Positions 36,287-45,575 of a stretch of DNA of 64,000 bases are shown piece after piece. Source of the stretch: Chryseobacterium sp. JM1. GTDB lineage: Bacteria; Bacteroidota; Bacteroidia; Flavobacteriales; Weeksellaceae. The stretch covers positions 124,001 to 188,000 of the forward strand of contig NZ_JPRN01000008.1 of assembly GCF_000737715.1 (NCBI RefSeq), read 5' to 3'. Position 1 is the first letter of the stretch. Every line of letters starts with the position of its first letter. The notes under the pieces were generated by a model. It was given only the letters and a program-made list of their open reading frames with translations. It ran no database searches and was not told where the DNA came from. The position numbers and the translations under genes were made by a program.

Positions 36287-36653
36287 TGCAAGATTTTAGT
36301 TTTCAGCATAAAAACCACTGATCAGTCCGGAAGTACAAAAAATTGTTATAGGTTGTGGATCAGGAATGAACTTTTGCATAAATATTTGTTCATCTCTGAA
36401 TAATAAATTTTAGGTTTCATCATCAGACTTTCGGTAAGTGGTTTTTATAGGAACAGAGCTTTCAGTATACTGAAAGCTCTTTCCGTTTTAATGTGAATCT
36501 GTAGACTCTCTTGTAAATTTAGATTTTTTTATCCCTTTTCTAAAGTAAGGAAGCAATCTGCGTTCATCTGCTATTATTTTTCGTTCATGTACTTTTATTT
36601 GCTCAATCTGTAGTAGAGGAATACCTTTACCAAAGCATTAAAAAATTTATGTA
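36287..36653. other. 367-bp gap with one hairpin
   Basis: It carries a perfect 11-bp hairpin (AGAGCTTTCAG, loop TATA) at 36455-36480 described separately. The rest is AT-rich with no gene, RNA or clear promoter for the sensor kinase gene that follows. Confidence 0.4.
36455..36488 (+). terminator. Possible terminator, palindromic hairpin
   Basis: AGAGCTTTCAG and CTGAAAGCTCT pair perfectly over TATA, then TTCCGTTTT. The T-run is interrupted and it sits 170 bases after the T9SS gene, so the call is moderate. Confidence 0.5.
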
Positions 36654-37703
36654 TTGAAAATAATTAGAGAAATATCTACCTACTGGAAGATTCAGCTCAT
36701 TGGATGGTTTTCGGCTTCCTTTTATTGGGGACTCTCAGCATTTTTAACTGGTAATTTTAGCTGGAAAATAGGAATAGCAGATTTGATATTGGATGTATTT
36801 ATAGGGATTGCATTGACCCATATTTACAGAAATTTTGCCATAAGAAAAGGCTGGAATAAGTTAAATCTGAAAAAGTTAGCTCCAAAAATTGCCATCAGTG
36901 TCTTGATACTTTCTTTACTATATATGTTTTTGATAGTCACTAAACTTTATCTGGTACGGCTGTTTATCTTAGAAAGTACAATGACTTCATTCATTACGTT
37001 TTTCAAATCTAGGGAACTACAGGTGTTTATTACGGGGACCAGATTAATGTCTATTTGGTTATTGGCTTACCACCTTTTCCATTATTCAAGACTTGAAATT
37101 GAAACTGCACAATTGTCGCTTAGGATAAAAGAGGTGCAATTGAATAATCTAAGTGCACAGCTTAACCCACATTTCTTTTTTAACTCATTGAATAATATAA
37201 AATTTCTAGTATTAGAAAATCCCAATTCAGCAAGACGGGCCATTGATCTTTTGTCTGAGCTGCTAAGGAATTCCTTACACAGCAATGTAGGGATATTAGT
37301 GTCCTTAAGTGATGAAATTAATCTTGTTAATGATTATCTTGAATTAGAAAAGATGCGATTTGAGGAAAGGTTACAAATAAAAATGGAGATCAATGCAGAG
37401 GTGTCAAAACATCAGATTCTTCCTTTGAGTATTCAGTCCCTGGTTGAAAACGCCATAAAACATGGTATTGAAAAAAGAAAAAATGGAGGATTTATTATTA
37501 TAAAAATTGAAGAGGAAAGCAATTGGATAAAAATCAGTGTTCAAAATCCGGGAAAACTGAGTAATAAGATTAAAGATTCCGGTATTGGACTTAATAATCT
37601 AAAAGAGAGGCTCTTATTGCAATACAATGGAAATGCCTTTTTTGAAATTAAGGAGAGAGAAGACGAAACGGTTTTGGCCACTATTTTACTCCCATTCAAA
37701 TGA
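36654..37703 (+). CDS. LytS-type sensor histidine kinase
   Basis: 349 residues. Four hydrophobic segments occupy the first 150 residues. The kinase domain begins with the phosphorylated-His box LNPHFFFNSLNNIKFL (His about 172); the ATPase part has SLVENAIKHGIEKRKNGG and GIGLNNLKERL. It lacks an HWE/HAMP layout and matches the His_kinase (LytS) family. The start is a TTG: no in-frame ATG precedes the kinase's usual WKIQLIGW start. It overlaps the response regulator gene by 4 bases. Ligand unknown. Confidence 0.88.
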   Translation: MKIIREISTYWKIQLIGWFSASFYWGLSAFLTGNFSWKIGIADLILDVFIGIALTHIYRNFAIRKGWNKLNLKKLAPKIAISVLILSLLYMFLIVTKLYLVRLFILESTMTSFITFFKSRELQVFITGTRLMSIWLLAYHLFHYSRLEIETAQLSLRIKEVQLNNLSAQLNPHFFFNSLNNIKFLVLENPNSARRAIDLLSELLRNSLHSNVGILVSLSDEINLVNDYLELEKMRFEERLQIKMEINAEVSKHQILPLSIQSLVENAIKHGIEKRKNGGFIIIKIEEESNWIKISVQNPGKLSNKIKDSGIGLNNLKERLLLQYNGNAFFEIKEREDETVLATILLPFK

Positions 37704-38419
37704 AAAAAATAAAAGTTATAATAGTGGATGATGAACGTTTGTCCCGGGAAGAACTGAAAAAAACATTAAAAATGTACGAAGATTTTGTTCTGATTGGTGA
37801 GGCTGAAAATGCTGATGACGCTAAGCATTTGATTGAAAGAGAAATGCCTGATTTGCTTTTTTTAGATATTCAGATGCCAGAGAAATCCGGTTTCGATTTA
37901 TTGGAGTCTTTAGACCATGTGCCTGCGGTGATGTTTATTACGGCTTATGATCAATATGCGGTACAGGCATTTGAAGTAAATGCGTTAGATTATCTCATGA
38001 AACCTATAAGAGAGGAGCGTTTTGCAAAGGCAATTGAAAAAATAAGAGATGCTGTAAACCAGAAGTCTTCTTTAAATAATGGGGTAACCAAAGACCGGAA
38101 GATTTTTATCAAGGATGGGGAGAAACGATTCTTTATCCAGCTTGATGACATTTATTTAATTGAATCACTTGAAAATTATACCAGACTTTTTTTTCAAGGG
38201 AAAAAAGCGCTTCAAAGACGATCACTTCGTCATTGGGAAGAGATGCTTGATGAACGTATATTTTTTAGAATAAACAGAACTGAGATTATCAATATTGAAT
38301 ACATCCAGGAAGTAAAACAAATTACTGGCGGTAGGTTAGAGGTAAAACTAAAAACAGGAGAGCTATTAGAAGTTTCAAACCGCCAATCTGTTAAATTCAG
38401 AAATATAAATAAAATCTGA
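37700..38419 (+). CDS. LytTR-type response regulator
   Basis: 239 residues. The receiver domain at 1-120 has the phosphoacceptor Asp in LFLDIQMPEKSGFD (about 54) and the Thr/Lys in FITAYDQ and YLMKPI. The C-terminal LytTR DNA-binding domain (135-239) reads KIFIKDGEKRFFIQLDDIYL and ends in RQSVKFRNI. It is the partner of the LytS-type kinase, translationally coupled to it (ATGA). The S15 hydrolase gene follows after 28 bases, so regulator and hydrolase may share one transcript. Confidence 0.92.
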   Translation: MKKIKVIIVDDERLSREELKKTLKMYEDFVLIGEAENADDAKHLIEREMPDLLFLDIQMPEKSGFDLLESLDHVPAVMFITAYDQYAVQAFEVNALDYLMKPIREERFAKAIEKIRDAVNQKSSLNNGVTKDRKIFIKDGEKRFFIQLDDIYLIESLENYTRLFFQGKKALQRRSLRHWEEMLDERIFFRINRTEIINIEYIQEVKQITGGRLEVKLKTGELLEVSNRQSVKFRNINKI

Positions 38420-38447
38420 TAAAAAACAACCTAAACAAAACTAACCC

Positions 38448-40193
38448 ATGAAAGTATTTTTGAATTTCATCATTGTGTTTCTTGCATTTTTCTATTGTCC
38501 TGCCCAACAGACAAAAAAAACAAAAACGGAAGACTTACAAAGTATTTATAATATTCAGGATAGTGTTTCTGTAAAAACCAGAGATGGAGCCACCTTATCT
38601 TTAATAGTGGTACGTAAAAAAGGAGATGAAAGACCAGCACCTGTAATCCTTCAGTCAACAATTTATGTTAGAGATGCAGGCAGAGATATGGTATCATTAA
38701 AGAGAGCTGTAGATAATGGTTATGTAGGAGTTATAGCCTATGCAAGAGGAAAAAGATTCAGTCAGGATGAAATATTTCCATATGAGAACGACGCCAATGA
38801 TACCTATGATGTCATAGATTGGATCAGTAAACAAAAATGGTCTAATGGAAGTGTTGGAATGTATGGAGGAAGTTATAATGGATTTACACAGTGGGCAGCG
38901 TGTAAAAACCTGCACCCGGCCCTTAAAACAATTGTACCTTATGTAGCAGCGAGACCGGGACAGGGTTTGCCTATGGAAAATAATACCTTCGTTAATCCCA
39001 ATTATGAATGGGCATTCTACGTTGGAAATAACAAATACCTGGACACCATAGCTGGAAGTGACAGACAGCGTTTTAGAAAAATGCAAAATAAATGGTGGGA
39101 AACAGGAGTGGCCTATAAGAAATTAGACAGTATAGACGGGGTAGCCAACAAATGGTTTCAACGATGGATCAGTCATCCTTCCTTTGATCATTATTGGCAA
39201 AAAATGACTCCCTATAAAAAAGATTTTGCACAAATAAAAATACCCGTTTTGGCATTTGACGGTTACTACAATGATGGACAGAATTCGGGTTTATATTATT
39301 TGAGAGAACTTCAAAAGTATAGTCCTCAAACCCCTGCGTATTTAATTATAGGACCTTATGGGCATTTTGGGACTCAAAGTGGAGGAGAAGCTACTTTGTA
39401 CCAATATAAAATAGACCCTGTTGCTTTATTTGATATCAACACAATTACGTATCAATGGTTTGACTATATTTTAAAAAACGGGCCTAAACCCAAAGTTTTG
39501 AAAGACAGGATTAACTATCAGGTAATGGGGGCCAATGAATGGCGCAGTGCTCCATCTATTGATAAAATGAGTAATGGTTTTTTAACCTTGTATCTGACTG
39601 ATACCAATTCAGGTAATTTCTACTCTTTAAATTCACAAAAACCTGTTAAAAAAAATTATTTAGAGCAATCGGTAGATTTTGCAAACAGAGAAATAGCAAA
39701 TAATGATTACTACCCGGAACCCATTATTCGTAGGGAAATAGATACCTCTAACGGATTTAATTTCATTAGTGAACCCTTGGAAGAACCACTCTTAATCAAT
39801 GGTTCCTTTTTAGGAGAAATTAAAGCCAGTATCAATAAAAAAGATATGGATATCGGAGTGACATTGTATGAATTAATGCCAAATGGAGAATATTTTCATC
39901 TGTCATATTTTATTGGAAGGGCAAGTTACTCAACAGATATTACAAAAAGGAAACTACTGAAACCTAATGAAATTGAAACCATTCCGTTCTCCAATACACA
40001 TTTGGTGAGTAAGCAGCTAAGTAAGGGGAGTCGTCTGGTTATCTATCTGAATGTAAATAAAAATCCGTTTTCTGAACTCAACTATGGAACAGGAAAAACA
40101 GTCAGTGAAGAAACCATTAAAGATGCCAAAGAACCCTTAAAAGTGAAATGGTACAATGACAGCTTTGTAAAGATTCCGGTATTAAGACATTGA
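38448..40193 (+). CDS. CocE/NonD family hydrolase (X-Pro dipeptidyl-peptidase S15 type)
   Basis: 581 residues with a signal peptide (MKVFLNFIIVFLAFFYCPAQ). The alpha/beta-hydrolase catalytic Ser is in GMYGGSYNGFTQW, the Asp in FDGYYNDGQNSG and the His in IGPYGHFG. The C-terminal third is the beta jelly-roll typical of CocE-like enzymes. It hydrolyses esters or X-Pro peptide bonds; the exact substrate is unknown. Located 28 bases after the LytTR regulator gene, it may be the controlled target. Periplasmic by the signal. Confidence 0.9.
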   Translation: MKVFLNFIIVFLAFFYCPAQQTKKTKTEDLQSIYNIQDSVSVKTRDGATLSLIVVRKKGDERPAPVILQSTIYVRDAGRDMVSLKRAVDNGYVGVIAYARGKRFSQDEIFPYENDANDTYDVIDWISKQKWSNGSVGMYGGSYNGFTQWAACKNLHPALKTIVPYVAARPGQGLPMENNTFVNPNYEWAFYVGNNKYLDTIAGSDRQRFRKMQNKWWETGVAYKKLDSIDGVANKWFQRWISHPSFDHYWQKMTPYKKDFAQIKIPVLAFDGYYNDGQNSGLYYLRELQKYSPQTPAYLIIGPYGHFGTQSGGEATLYQYKIDPVALFDINTITYQWFDYILKNGPKPKVLKDRINYQVMGANEWRSAPSIDKMSNGFLTLYLTDTNSGNFYSLNSQKPVKKNYLEQSVDFANREIANNDYYPEPIIRREIDTSNGFNFISEPLEEPLLINGSFLGEIKASINKKDMDIGVTLYELMPNGEYFHLSYFIGRASYSTDITKRKLLKPNEIETIPFSNTHLVSKQLSKGSRLVIYLNVNKNPFSELNYGTGKTVSEETIKDAKEPLKVKWYNDSFVKIPVLRH

Positions 40194-40335
40194 GTTGACT
40201 CATTTTTTTAAATGAAGCTCCGTCAGTTAGGGAGTCGGGATTTTCGGTTAGCAAATAAAACTTATGATAAATTGCATTCACACAATGTAACCCGAACAAA
40301 TCAAAAGCTGTAATATTGTAATTCAAATCATACTA

Positions 40336-41190
40336 ATGAAGACTAAGTTTCAGCTTCCACCGATTCCGGCCGTATTATTATCTATTGTAAGTGTGCAGTG
40401 TGGCGCTGCCATTGCGAAAGGGCTTTTCCCTGAAATTGGAGCAGCGGCTACGGCTACTTTAAGGATTGGGTTATCTGCGATTATCTTATGGATGGCTTTC
40501 CGCCCCAACCTATCCAAACTCAATGTAAAACAATGGAAATATGTAACACTTTATGGCGTATCGTTAGGTGCCATGAATTTAATTTTCTACATGGCTATTG
40601 AGCGTATCCCAATTGGGCTGGGGGTAACTTTAGAATTTGTAGGACCATTGGTTCTGGCAATTTTCAGCTCAAAAAAAATGACAGATTTTGTATGGATTAT
40701 TTTAGCGGCCATTGGTATTGCATTAATTGCGCCTTGGTCGAGTAACGGATTAAACTTAGTTGGCGTTTTATTAGCCTTACTCGCTGGTGGTTTTTGGGCA
40801 GCCTATATTATTCTTGGGGGAAGAATATCTAAAATAATGAAAGGTGGTGATGCGGTGACTATTGGAATGCTCATTGCAACAATCTTTATTTTGCCGTTTG
40901 GAATTTTTGATGGACGGCTTTCTAACCTCAGCCCACACTTGATCGGTTTAGGAGCGGCACTCGCTCTGCTTTCCAGTGCTATTCCTTTTACGCTGGAAAT
41001 AAATGCCCTTAAACATTTACCGGCACGAACTTTTAGTATTTTAATGAGCCTTGAACCTGCAATGGCCTCTCTAGCCGCTTTCGTATTTTTACAGGAATAT
41101 TTATCAGTGACCGAATGTATTGCCGTAGCCTGTGTGGTTATTGCATCAGCTGGCTCTGCAATAACTTCCAAAGGTATAGAAGCTAAATAG
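40336..41190 (+). CDS. EamA/RhtA-type membrane transporter
   Basis: 284 residues with about ten hydrophobic helices in two EamA repeats (first repeat about 5-130, second about 140-275). Segments such as PIGLGVTLEFVGPLVLAIFS and LPARTFSILMSLEPAMASLA match the RhtA (threonine/homoserine exporter) group. It would export amino acids or small metabolites from the cytoplasm; the substrate is inferred from the subgroup only. The tRNA-Arg gene lies on the opposite strand just beyond its stop. Confidence 0.9.
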   Translation: MKTKFQLPPIPAVLLSIVSVQCGAAIAKGLFPEIGAAATATLRIGLSAIILWMAFRPNLSKLNVKQWKYVTLYGVSLGAMNLIFYMAIERIPIGLGVTLEFVGPLVLAIFSSKKMTDFVWIILAAIGIALIAPWSSNGLNLVGVLLALLAGGFWAAYIILGGRISKIMKGGDAVTIGMLIATIFILPFGIFDGRLSNLSPHLIGLGAALALLSSAIPFTLEINALKHLPARTFSILMSLEPAMASLAAFVFLQEYLSVTECIAVACVVIASAGSAITSKGIEAK

Positions 41191-41213
41191 AATATTATTT
41201 TAGTGGCGATATG

Positions 41214-41285
41214 TAGCCCCACCAGGAATCGAACCTGGATCTAAAGTTTAGGAAACTTCTATTCTATCCGTTGAACTATGAGGCC
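41214..41285 (-). tRNA. tRNA-Arg(CCT)
   Basis: Read on the minus strand, the cloverleaf has acceptor GGCCTCA pairing with TGGGGCT (two G-U pairs) and discriminator A. The anticodon stem GAAGT/ACTTT closes the loop TTCCTAA, whose centre is CCT. The T arm CCAGGTTCGATTCCTGG is intact. CCA is not encoded. This reads the AGG arginine codon. Confidence 0.95.
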
Positions 41286-41318
41286 GTTGGAGAGAATAAA
41301 AATACTGATTAATTTAAA

Positions 41319-41352
41319 TAAAAAAAAGACCTTGATCGCTCAAAGTCTTTTA
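41319..41352 (-). terminator. Terminator of the SGNH/PKD gene
   Basis: AAAAGACCTTGA and TCAAAGTCTTTT pair with one mismatch around TCGC; on the minus strand the stem is followed by a T-run. It separates this gene from the downstream tRNA. Confidence 0.8.
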
Positions 41353-41380
41353 AATGAATGGAATAGCGGGAAATCCCGGT

Positions 41381-42622
41381 TTATTCTTTTATAATTTTAA
41401 GCCTTTCAGAATTTCCGTCTTCAAAAAGGATAGTAAGAATATAAACTCCTTTACTGTATGTTGAAAAATCAATCTTTACATCATTCACTTTTGAATAAGA
41501 CAGCGTTTTTATTTTTCTGCCATCCATACTGTAGATATCAACTTCTTTAATAAATTTTTCGGTCTTTAAAAAGCCCGTATTGGAAACAGGATTCGGGTAA
41601 AACTGAAATTTCTTTACAGCATAATCAGAAACTGAAAGTTGGCTGGTATTAATCGTTTTAGTGAATGTTTCAGAACAAGAATTTTTAGTCACCTTAAGAG
41701 ATACGGTATATGTTCCGGACGCAGCATAAAGATGTGTCGGATTTATAACAGTAGATGTGTTTCCGTCTCCGAAGGTCCACAAAACGGTATCATAATTCGT
41801 TGAAAGGTTGGAGAAACTAATATTCTGTCCGCTGCCACTTGCTGAAAAACCTGCATGAAGGTGAAAAACATTGGAATTCCATTGGATCGGATTATTAAAA
41901 AAAGTTCCGTCTGCCAGCTGCTGGTAATATTCCGCTTTGTTTTGCGTCATCCCACTTAGGAAAGAAGACGGGAAAATCCGGTCCTGAAAAAGGGCGGCAT
42001 ATACAGAAGCAGCTACAAGATAACTACCCTGAGGATTGGGATGAACATCACCGTAGGAGCTGTGCAATGCGAGATCCTGTGTCGCTGTATAATGCGCTCT
42101 TGCACTTTCTCCTGCAGGAATCATTTCTGTCTGCATAAGGGTCGACATTTTTGTGATGGAATCCTTAATGACTTTTTGGGAGGCAAAATACGCGGGATAT
42201 CCATTTTGAGAAGCAATGCCATTCGAAATTTCATACAAAAAGATCTTTGAGCATGGACTGTATTTCCGGATAGAATCTCTGAGTTTGCGGCCTCTTTCTG
42301 CAGTCAGGGCAACAGGAACGGAATATCCGCCGGACTCACCGGTCCCAGGCTGCATAACGACATATTTGTAGTTTTTAGAGCGTATGGTCTGGTAAAGAGT
42401 GTTGTCGTTGACATGGTTTGCAAATCCAACGCCACCCACAGTATGGGAGGTAACTTCAACATTTTTTCCTTTTGAGGCGGCCAGATCTTTAAAAAGAACC
42501 GGCATATCATTAAAATAGGTCATGCTGTTGCCAATAAACAAAACCTGATCAGCCTGAGCGAAAAGGAGTGTGGAGATATTGAACAGGACCAGAATCAGTA
42601 TACTTTTAATCATAGTATTCAT
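41381..42622 (-). CDS. SGNH-hydrolase-like protein with PKD domain and T9SS tail
   Basis: 413 residues. A signal peptide ends near LLFAQ. The next 215 or so residues look like an SGNH hydrolase: the nucleophile is in LFIGNSMTYFND (GNSMT) and the Asp/His pair is in DVHPNPQGSYL. A PKD domain follows (YDTVLWTFGDGNTSTVINP). The C-terminal 70 residues are the T9SS sorting tail (FYPNPVSNTGFLKTEKFI, YSKGVYILTILF). It should be a secreted esterase-like surface protein. An in-frame ATG three codons in (42613) is an alternative start. The substrate is unknown; many are carbohydrate esterases. Confidence 0.85.
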   Translation of the reverse strand: MNTMIKSILILVLFNISTLLFAQADQVLFIGNSMTYFNDMPVLFKDLAASKGKNVEVTSHTVGGVGFANHVNDNTLYQTIRSKNYKYVVMQPGTGESGGYSVPVALTAERGRKLRDSIRKYSPCSKIFLYEISNGIASQNGYPAYFASQKVIKDSITKMSTLMQTEMIPAGESARAHYTATQDLALHSSYGDVHPNPQGSYLVAASVYAALFQDRIFPSSFLSGMTQNKAEYYQQLADGTFFNNPIQWNSNVFHLHAGFSASGSGQNISFSNLSTNYDTVLWTFGDGNTSTVINPTHLYAASGTYTVSLKVTKNSCSETFTKTINTSQLSVSDYAVKKFQFYPNPVSNTGFLKTEKFIKEVDIYSMDGRKIKTLSYSKVNDVKIDFSTYSKGVYILTILFEDGNSERLKIIKE

Positions 42623-43085
42623 AAAAATTAATGTTTAAATAAGTAAAACCAAATATCCATGATCGGCTAAAAAACAGATCCATGAAATGGTAATCATTAG
42701 TGTGAAATAGGTGGGTTTTTGGAAAGATACATATTTTCAGATCCTGGAAAGATAGGCAGGGCAGAAGCCTGCAATAGTAAGGGGTAGTTTTTCTTCATAA
42801 AAAATATATTTAATTGATAAAATTTATATCTGAATAGAAAGTTATATAAATAGTAGTGAAATATTATTAATATTGCATCGGATTTATCTTTGTTGTAAAA
42901 ATATCACATTGGCATTGTGAATATCTCACTGTTTTAAAGATTCCCGAAATTAATTATTATTTTCTTTCCGGGCTTGGTTTTAAAACACTGATTGATAAAG
43001 AGTAGTAGCTAAGACGTAGGTGCTACTTTGCTACGACACCGACTAATGAAACCCTTTAACAGATTAAGAATACTAAAAAATAAGT
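42623..43085. other. 463-bp gap with a -7 element and a long leader
   Basis: A perfect -7 box, TATCTTTG at 42885-42892, reads toward the TPR regulator gene at 43086. If used, the leader would be about 190 nucleotides. It contains GTAGTAGCTAAGACGTAGG and TGCTACTTTGCTACGACACC, which have partly complementary TAGC/GCTA words. No small gene is evident. Confidence 0.4.
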
Positions 43086-44519
43086 ATGGCTAAAAAAATA
43101 CTTTCCTGTCTATTTTTCTTTTCAATATGTTGCTATTCATTGGCTCAAAAGGTTACTGAAGAAAGACTGAAAAGTATCATTTTTGATATTCAATTTTCTA
43201 CGGCTGGAGACCGTGAGATTAAAAAAATAGACAGCATCATTTCCATATGTCATCAGGAAAACTATCGGGATTGTGAAGTTTTTGGATATCTTAAAATTGC
43301 CAATATCTATAATAAGAACAATGATATTAAAAAAGCTTTTCATTATACAGATCTAATCGAAAAGAAAAACCTCATCACTTCCGAAACAGATTTTGAAGCT
43401 GTTTTTTATTTTTATACCATACGTTCTCTTTTGCACCAGAAGCTGGGTGAGAGAGTGGCAGCCCTTAAGTTGCTGGATGATATATCGTTTCAGGTAAAAG
43501 AAAATCCATATTACGAATATCTCATCGACTGGCAGTATGCGGGGATCTACACTGAAATGGGCGAAAATAAAAAAGCACTGAAAGCGTACAGAAGTGCTTA
43601 TCTGAAAGCAAAAGAATATAGAAAACAGCCTGGACAGAATACGGCGAAAAACAAAAATAAAATCAGTAACAGTTACAAACCGGCAGCCTATCTTGCAGGC
43701 GCCTACCAGAAATTGGGAAAGATGGATTCTGCAAAAATTTACATTGAAGAAGGGCTGCAGGATGCCAGGAGTCTTGATGAGGTAGGGCTTCAGTACATTG
43801 CTTCCTTCTATGCTGCGGAATATTATCTGAAGACAGCAGATTTCAAAAAAGCGCAACAGAATTTATGGATCTGCAAAAACATAGCGGTTCATCATTATAA
43901 AAGTGAAAACTATCAGGAAAGCGTTATTACGGATCTTATCAATCTCTATGAGAAAACGGGCGAGAAGGATAGTGCTGATTATTATTCAAGGCAGCTGCTG
44001 AAGGTACAAAGTCATAACGATGCTCAAAATAAAATTCAGAAAGATATTCTCGACAAGAAAAAACTGACAGAAGAAGGCAGCAAAACAATGGAAAGAAAAA
44101 CTTTGATCTATCTCTGTATCGGTCTTTTTGTATGTTTAACCCTTATTTTTATCTACCTTTTTTACAATAAGAAAACCGTCAATAAAGAAATTATTCCTGT
44201 CGAAATTCCTTTCATACAAGATAATAATCTATTTGAACAGGTGATTGTGCTGGCCAAAGAAAATAACCCGGAATTTTTAACCCGGTTTAATGATTATTGT
44301 CCCGGTTTCTCAGGGAAACTGGTTGAAGCCGCACAGCTTAAAAGCTCAGAGATCCGTTTCTGTGCCTATGTCTATCTTAATTTCTCTACAAAAGATATTG
44401 CAGCCTATACCTATACTTCGGTAAGAACAGTTCAGACAAAAAAATACCGCATCCGGAAAAAGCTCAATATTCCGAATGATACAGAGATTTATCTGTGGTT
44501 CCGGGATTTGATGAAATAA
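43086..44519 (+). CDS. TPR-membrane-HTH regulator
   Basis: 477 residues. A signal peptide (MAKKILSCLFFFSICCYSLA) is followed by a periplasmic region of tetratricopeptide-like helices at about 30-330 (SAKIYIEEGLQDARSLDEVG and similar). One membrane helix lies near 338-360 (LIYLCIGLFVCLTLIFIYLF). The cytoplasmic C-terminus ends in a LuxR-type HTH (STKDIAAYTYTSVRTVQTKK). A sensor outside and a DNA-binding domain inside the same protein make it a one-component membrane regulator, common in Chryseobacterium. Target genes and signal are unknown. A pair of envelope genes follows. Confidence 0.8.
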   Translation: MAKKILSCLFFFSICCYSLAQKVTEERLKSIIFDIQFSTAGDREIKKIDSIISICHQENYRDCEVFGYLKIANIYNKNNDIKKAFHYTDLIEKKNLITSETDFEAVFYFYTIRSLLHQKLGERVAALKLLDDISFQVKENPYYEYLIDWQYAGIYTEMGENKKALKAYRSAYLKAKEYRKQPGQNTAKNKNKISNSYKPAAYLAGAYQKLGKMDSAKIYIEEGLQDARSLDEVGLQYIASFYAAEYYLKTADFKKAQQNLWICKNIAVHHYKSENYQESVITDLINLYEKTGEKDSADYYSRQLLKVQSHNDAQNKIQKDILDKKKLTEEGSKTMERKTLIYLCIGLFVCLTLIFIYLFYNKKTVNKEIIPVEIPFIQDNNLFEQVIVLAKENNPEFLTRFNDYCPGFSGKLVEAAQLKSSEIRFCAYVYLNFSTKDIAAYTYTSVRTVQTKKYRIRKKLNIPNDTEIYLWFRDLMK

Positions 44520-44586
44520 AATATTTTTGCTTGTCCATATAATTTACCTAAAATGAGTATCTTATGATTAACAAAAAAACAAAAAT

Positions 44587-45570
44587 ATGAGTCGAGGCTT
44601 TGGAATATTCTGGATGCTTTATATGCTGTTTTTTGCGGTACCTTTTCCCATGATTTTGTATTATAACATCAAAGATGCGGAACCGCCCTTTCTCAACGAC
44701 ACTAATCCATGGCTTGCAGTAGGGCTTTTGGGGCTTTCTGTACTTTTATGGAGCATTGTTTTGTTGAGTTGGTTTTATAAATGGATCGTGGTAAACTTTA
44801 TTGCTAAAAGAAATGTGATCCATCTTGCTAAACACGGTGTTCGAAGAAAAGCTGAAATTCTGGAAGCGGTAAAAATATCTAAGCCCGGGAGTCAATATGA
44901 TACCTATGAACTTGTGCTTGCTTTTAAGAATCTGGTCAACACGGATATCAAACAGAAAGCAGTTGTTAATGATTCAAAACCTCATCAACATCGGTTTGAA
45001 AAAGGAAAAACAGTAGACATACTCATTGATAAAGAGGTAAAGAAAATGCCCTATTTTATTTTTGCGGGAAGTGAGGCGAGCATCAATATTCTGACCATTT
45101 TTCTAATCACTGTAGGCTGGCTGACCATTGTTACTCTGGTTGCATGGTATTATATCTACTCCTATCAGACCGAGAGCAATGGAATGGGGTGGCGGTTCAT
45201 TATATATTGGCATCCTTTGCTGCTCTGTCCTGCGATATTACTGTTTTATAAACTTATTTTTTTCTACTTTATCAACAGGATTTTCAATGGTAAAAAAGGA
45301 GAACCTGAATTGATTAAATTTAAAGGAATCAGAACGACAGCCAGATTAATCAGTGCTGATCTGACCGGAACTTATATCAATGAACAGCCGATGGTTTTGT
45401 TTAAAGTGGAATATGCCGATGAACAGAATCAGACCCGGAGAGCTGAAATTAAGAAGATCGTCAACCTTCTTGATATGAATAATGTAAAGCAACCAACTTT
45501 TGATATTTTTTACCTGAAAGAAGATCCGAACCGAATCGCCTTTGCGGAGGATCTTGACAATATAAGTTAA
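44587..45570 (+). CDS. Multi-pass membrane protein of unknown function
   Basis: 327 residues. Four hydrophobic segments are visible near 10-25, 40-65, 165-195 and 205-230. Two soluble parts hold the same kind of sequence (HGVRRKAEILEAVKISKPGS and FKGIRTTARLISADLTGTYI) and look like two copies of a small beta-domain, similar to DUF3592-type folds, though I cannot confirm this. The lipoprotein gene 5 bases downstream is probably co-transcribed. No enzymatic motif. Confidence 0.7.
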   Translation: MSRGFGIFWMLYMLFFAVPFPMILYYNIKDAEPPFLNDTNPWLAVGLLGLSVLLWSIVLLSWFYKWIVVNFIAKRNVIHLAKHGVRRKAEILEAVKISKPGSQYDTYELVLAFKNLVNTDIKQKAVVNDSKPHQHRFEKGKTVDILIDKEVKKMPYFIFAGSEASINILTIFLITVGWLTIVTLVAWYYIYSYQTESNGMGWRFIIYWHPLLLCPAILLFYKLIFFYFINRIFNGKKGEPELIKFKGIRTTARLISADLTGTYINEQPMVLFKVEYADEQNQTRRAEIKKIVNLLDMNNVKQPTFDIFYLKEDPNRIAFAEDLDNIS

Positions 45571-45575
45571 ATACC

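Noticed and set aside
36654..40193. Horizontal transfer of the LytS/LytTR/S15 block
   Set aside because: The block is AT-rich, but not clearly more than its neighbours, and no mobile-element ends or direct repeats were seen.
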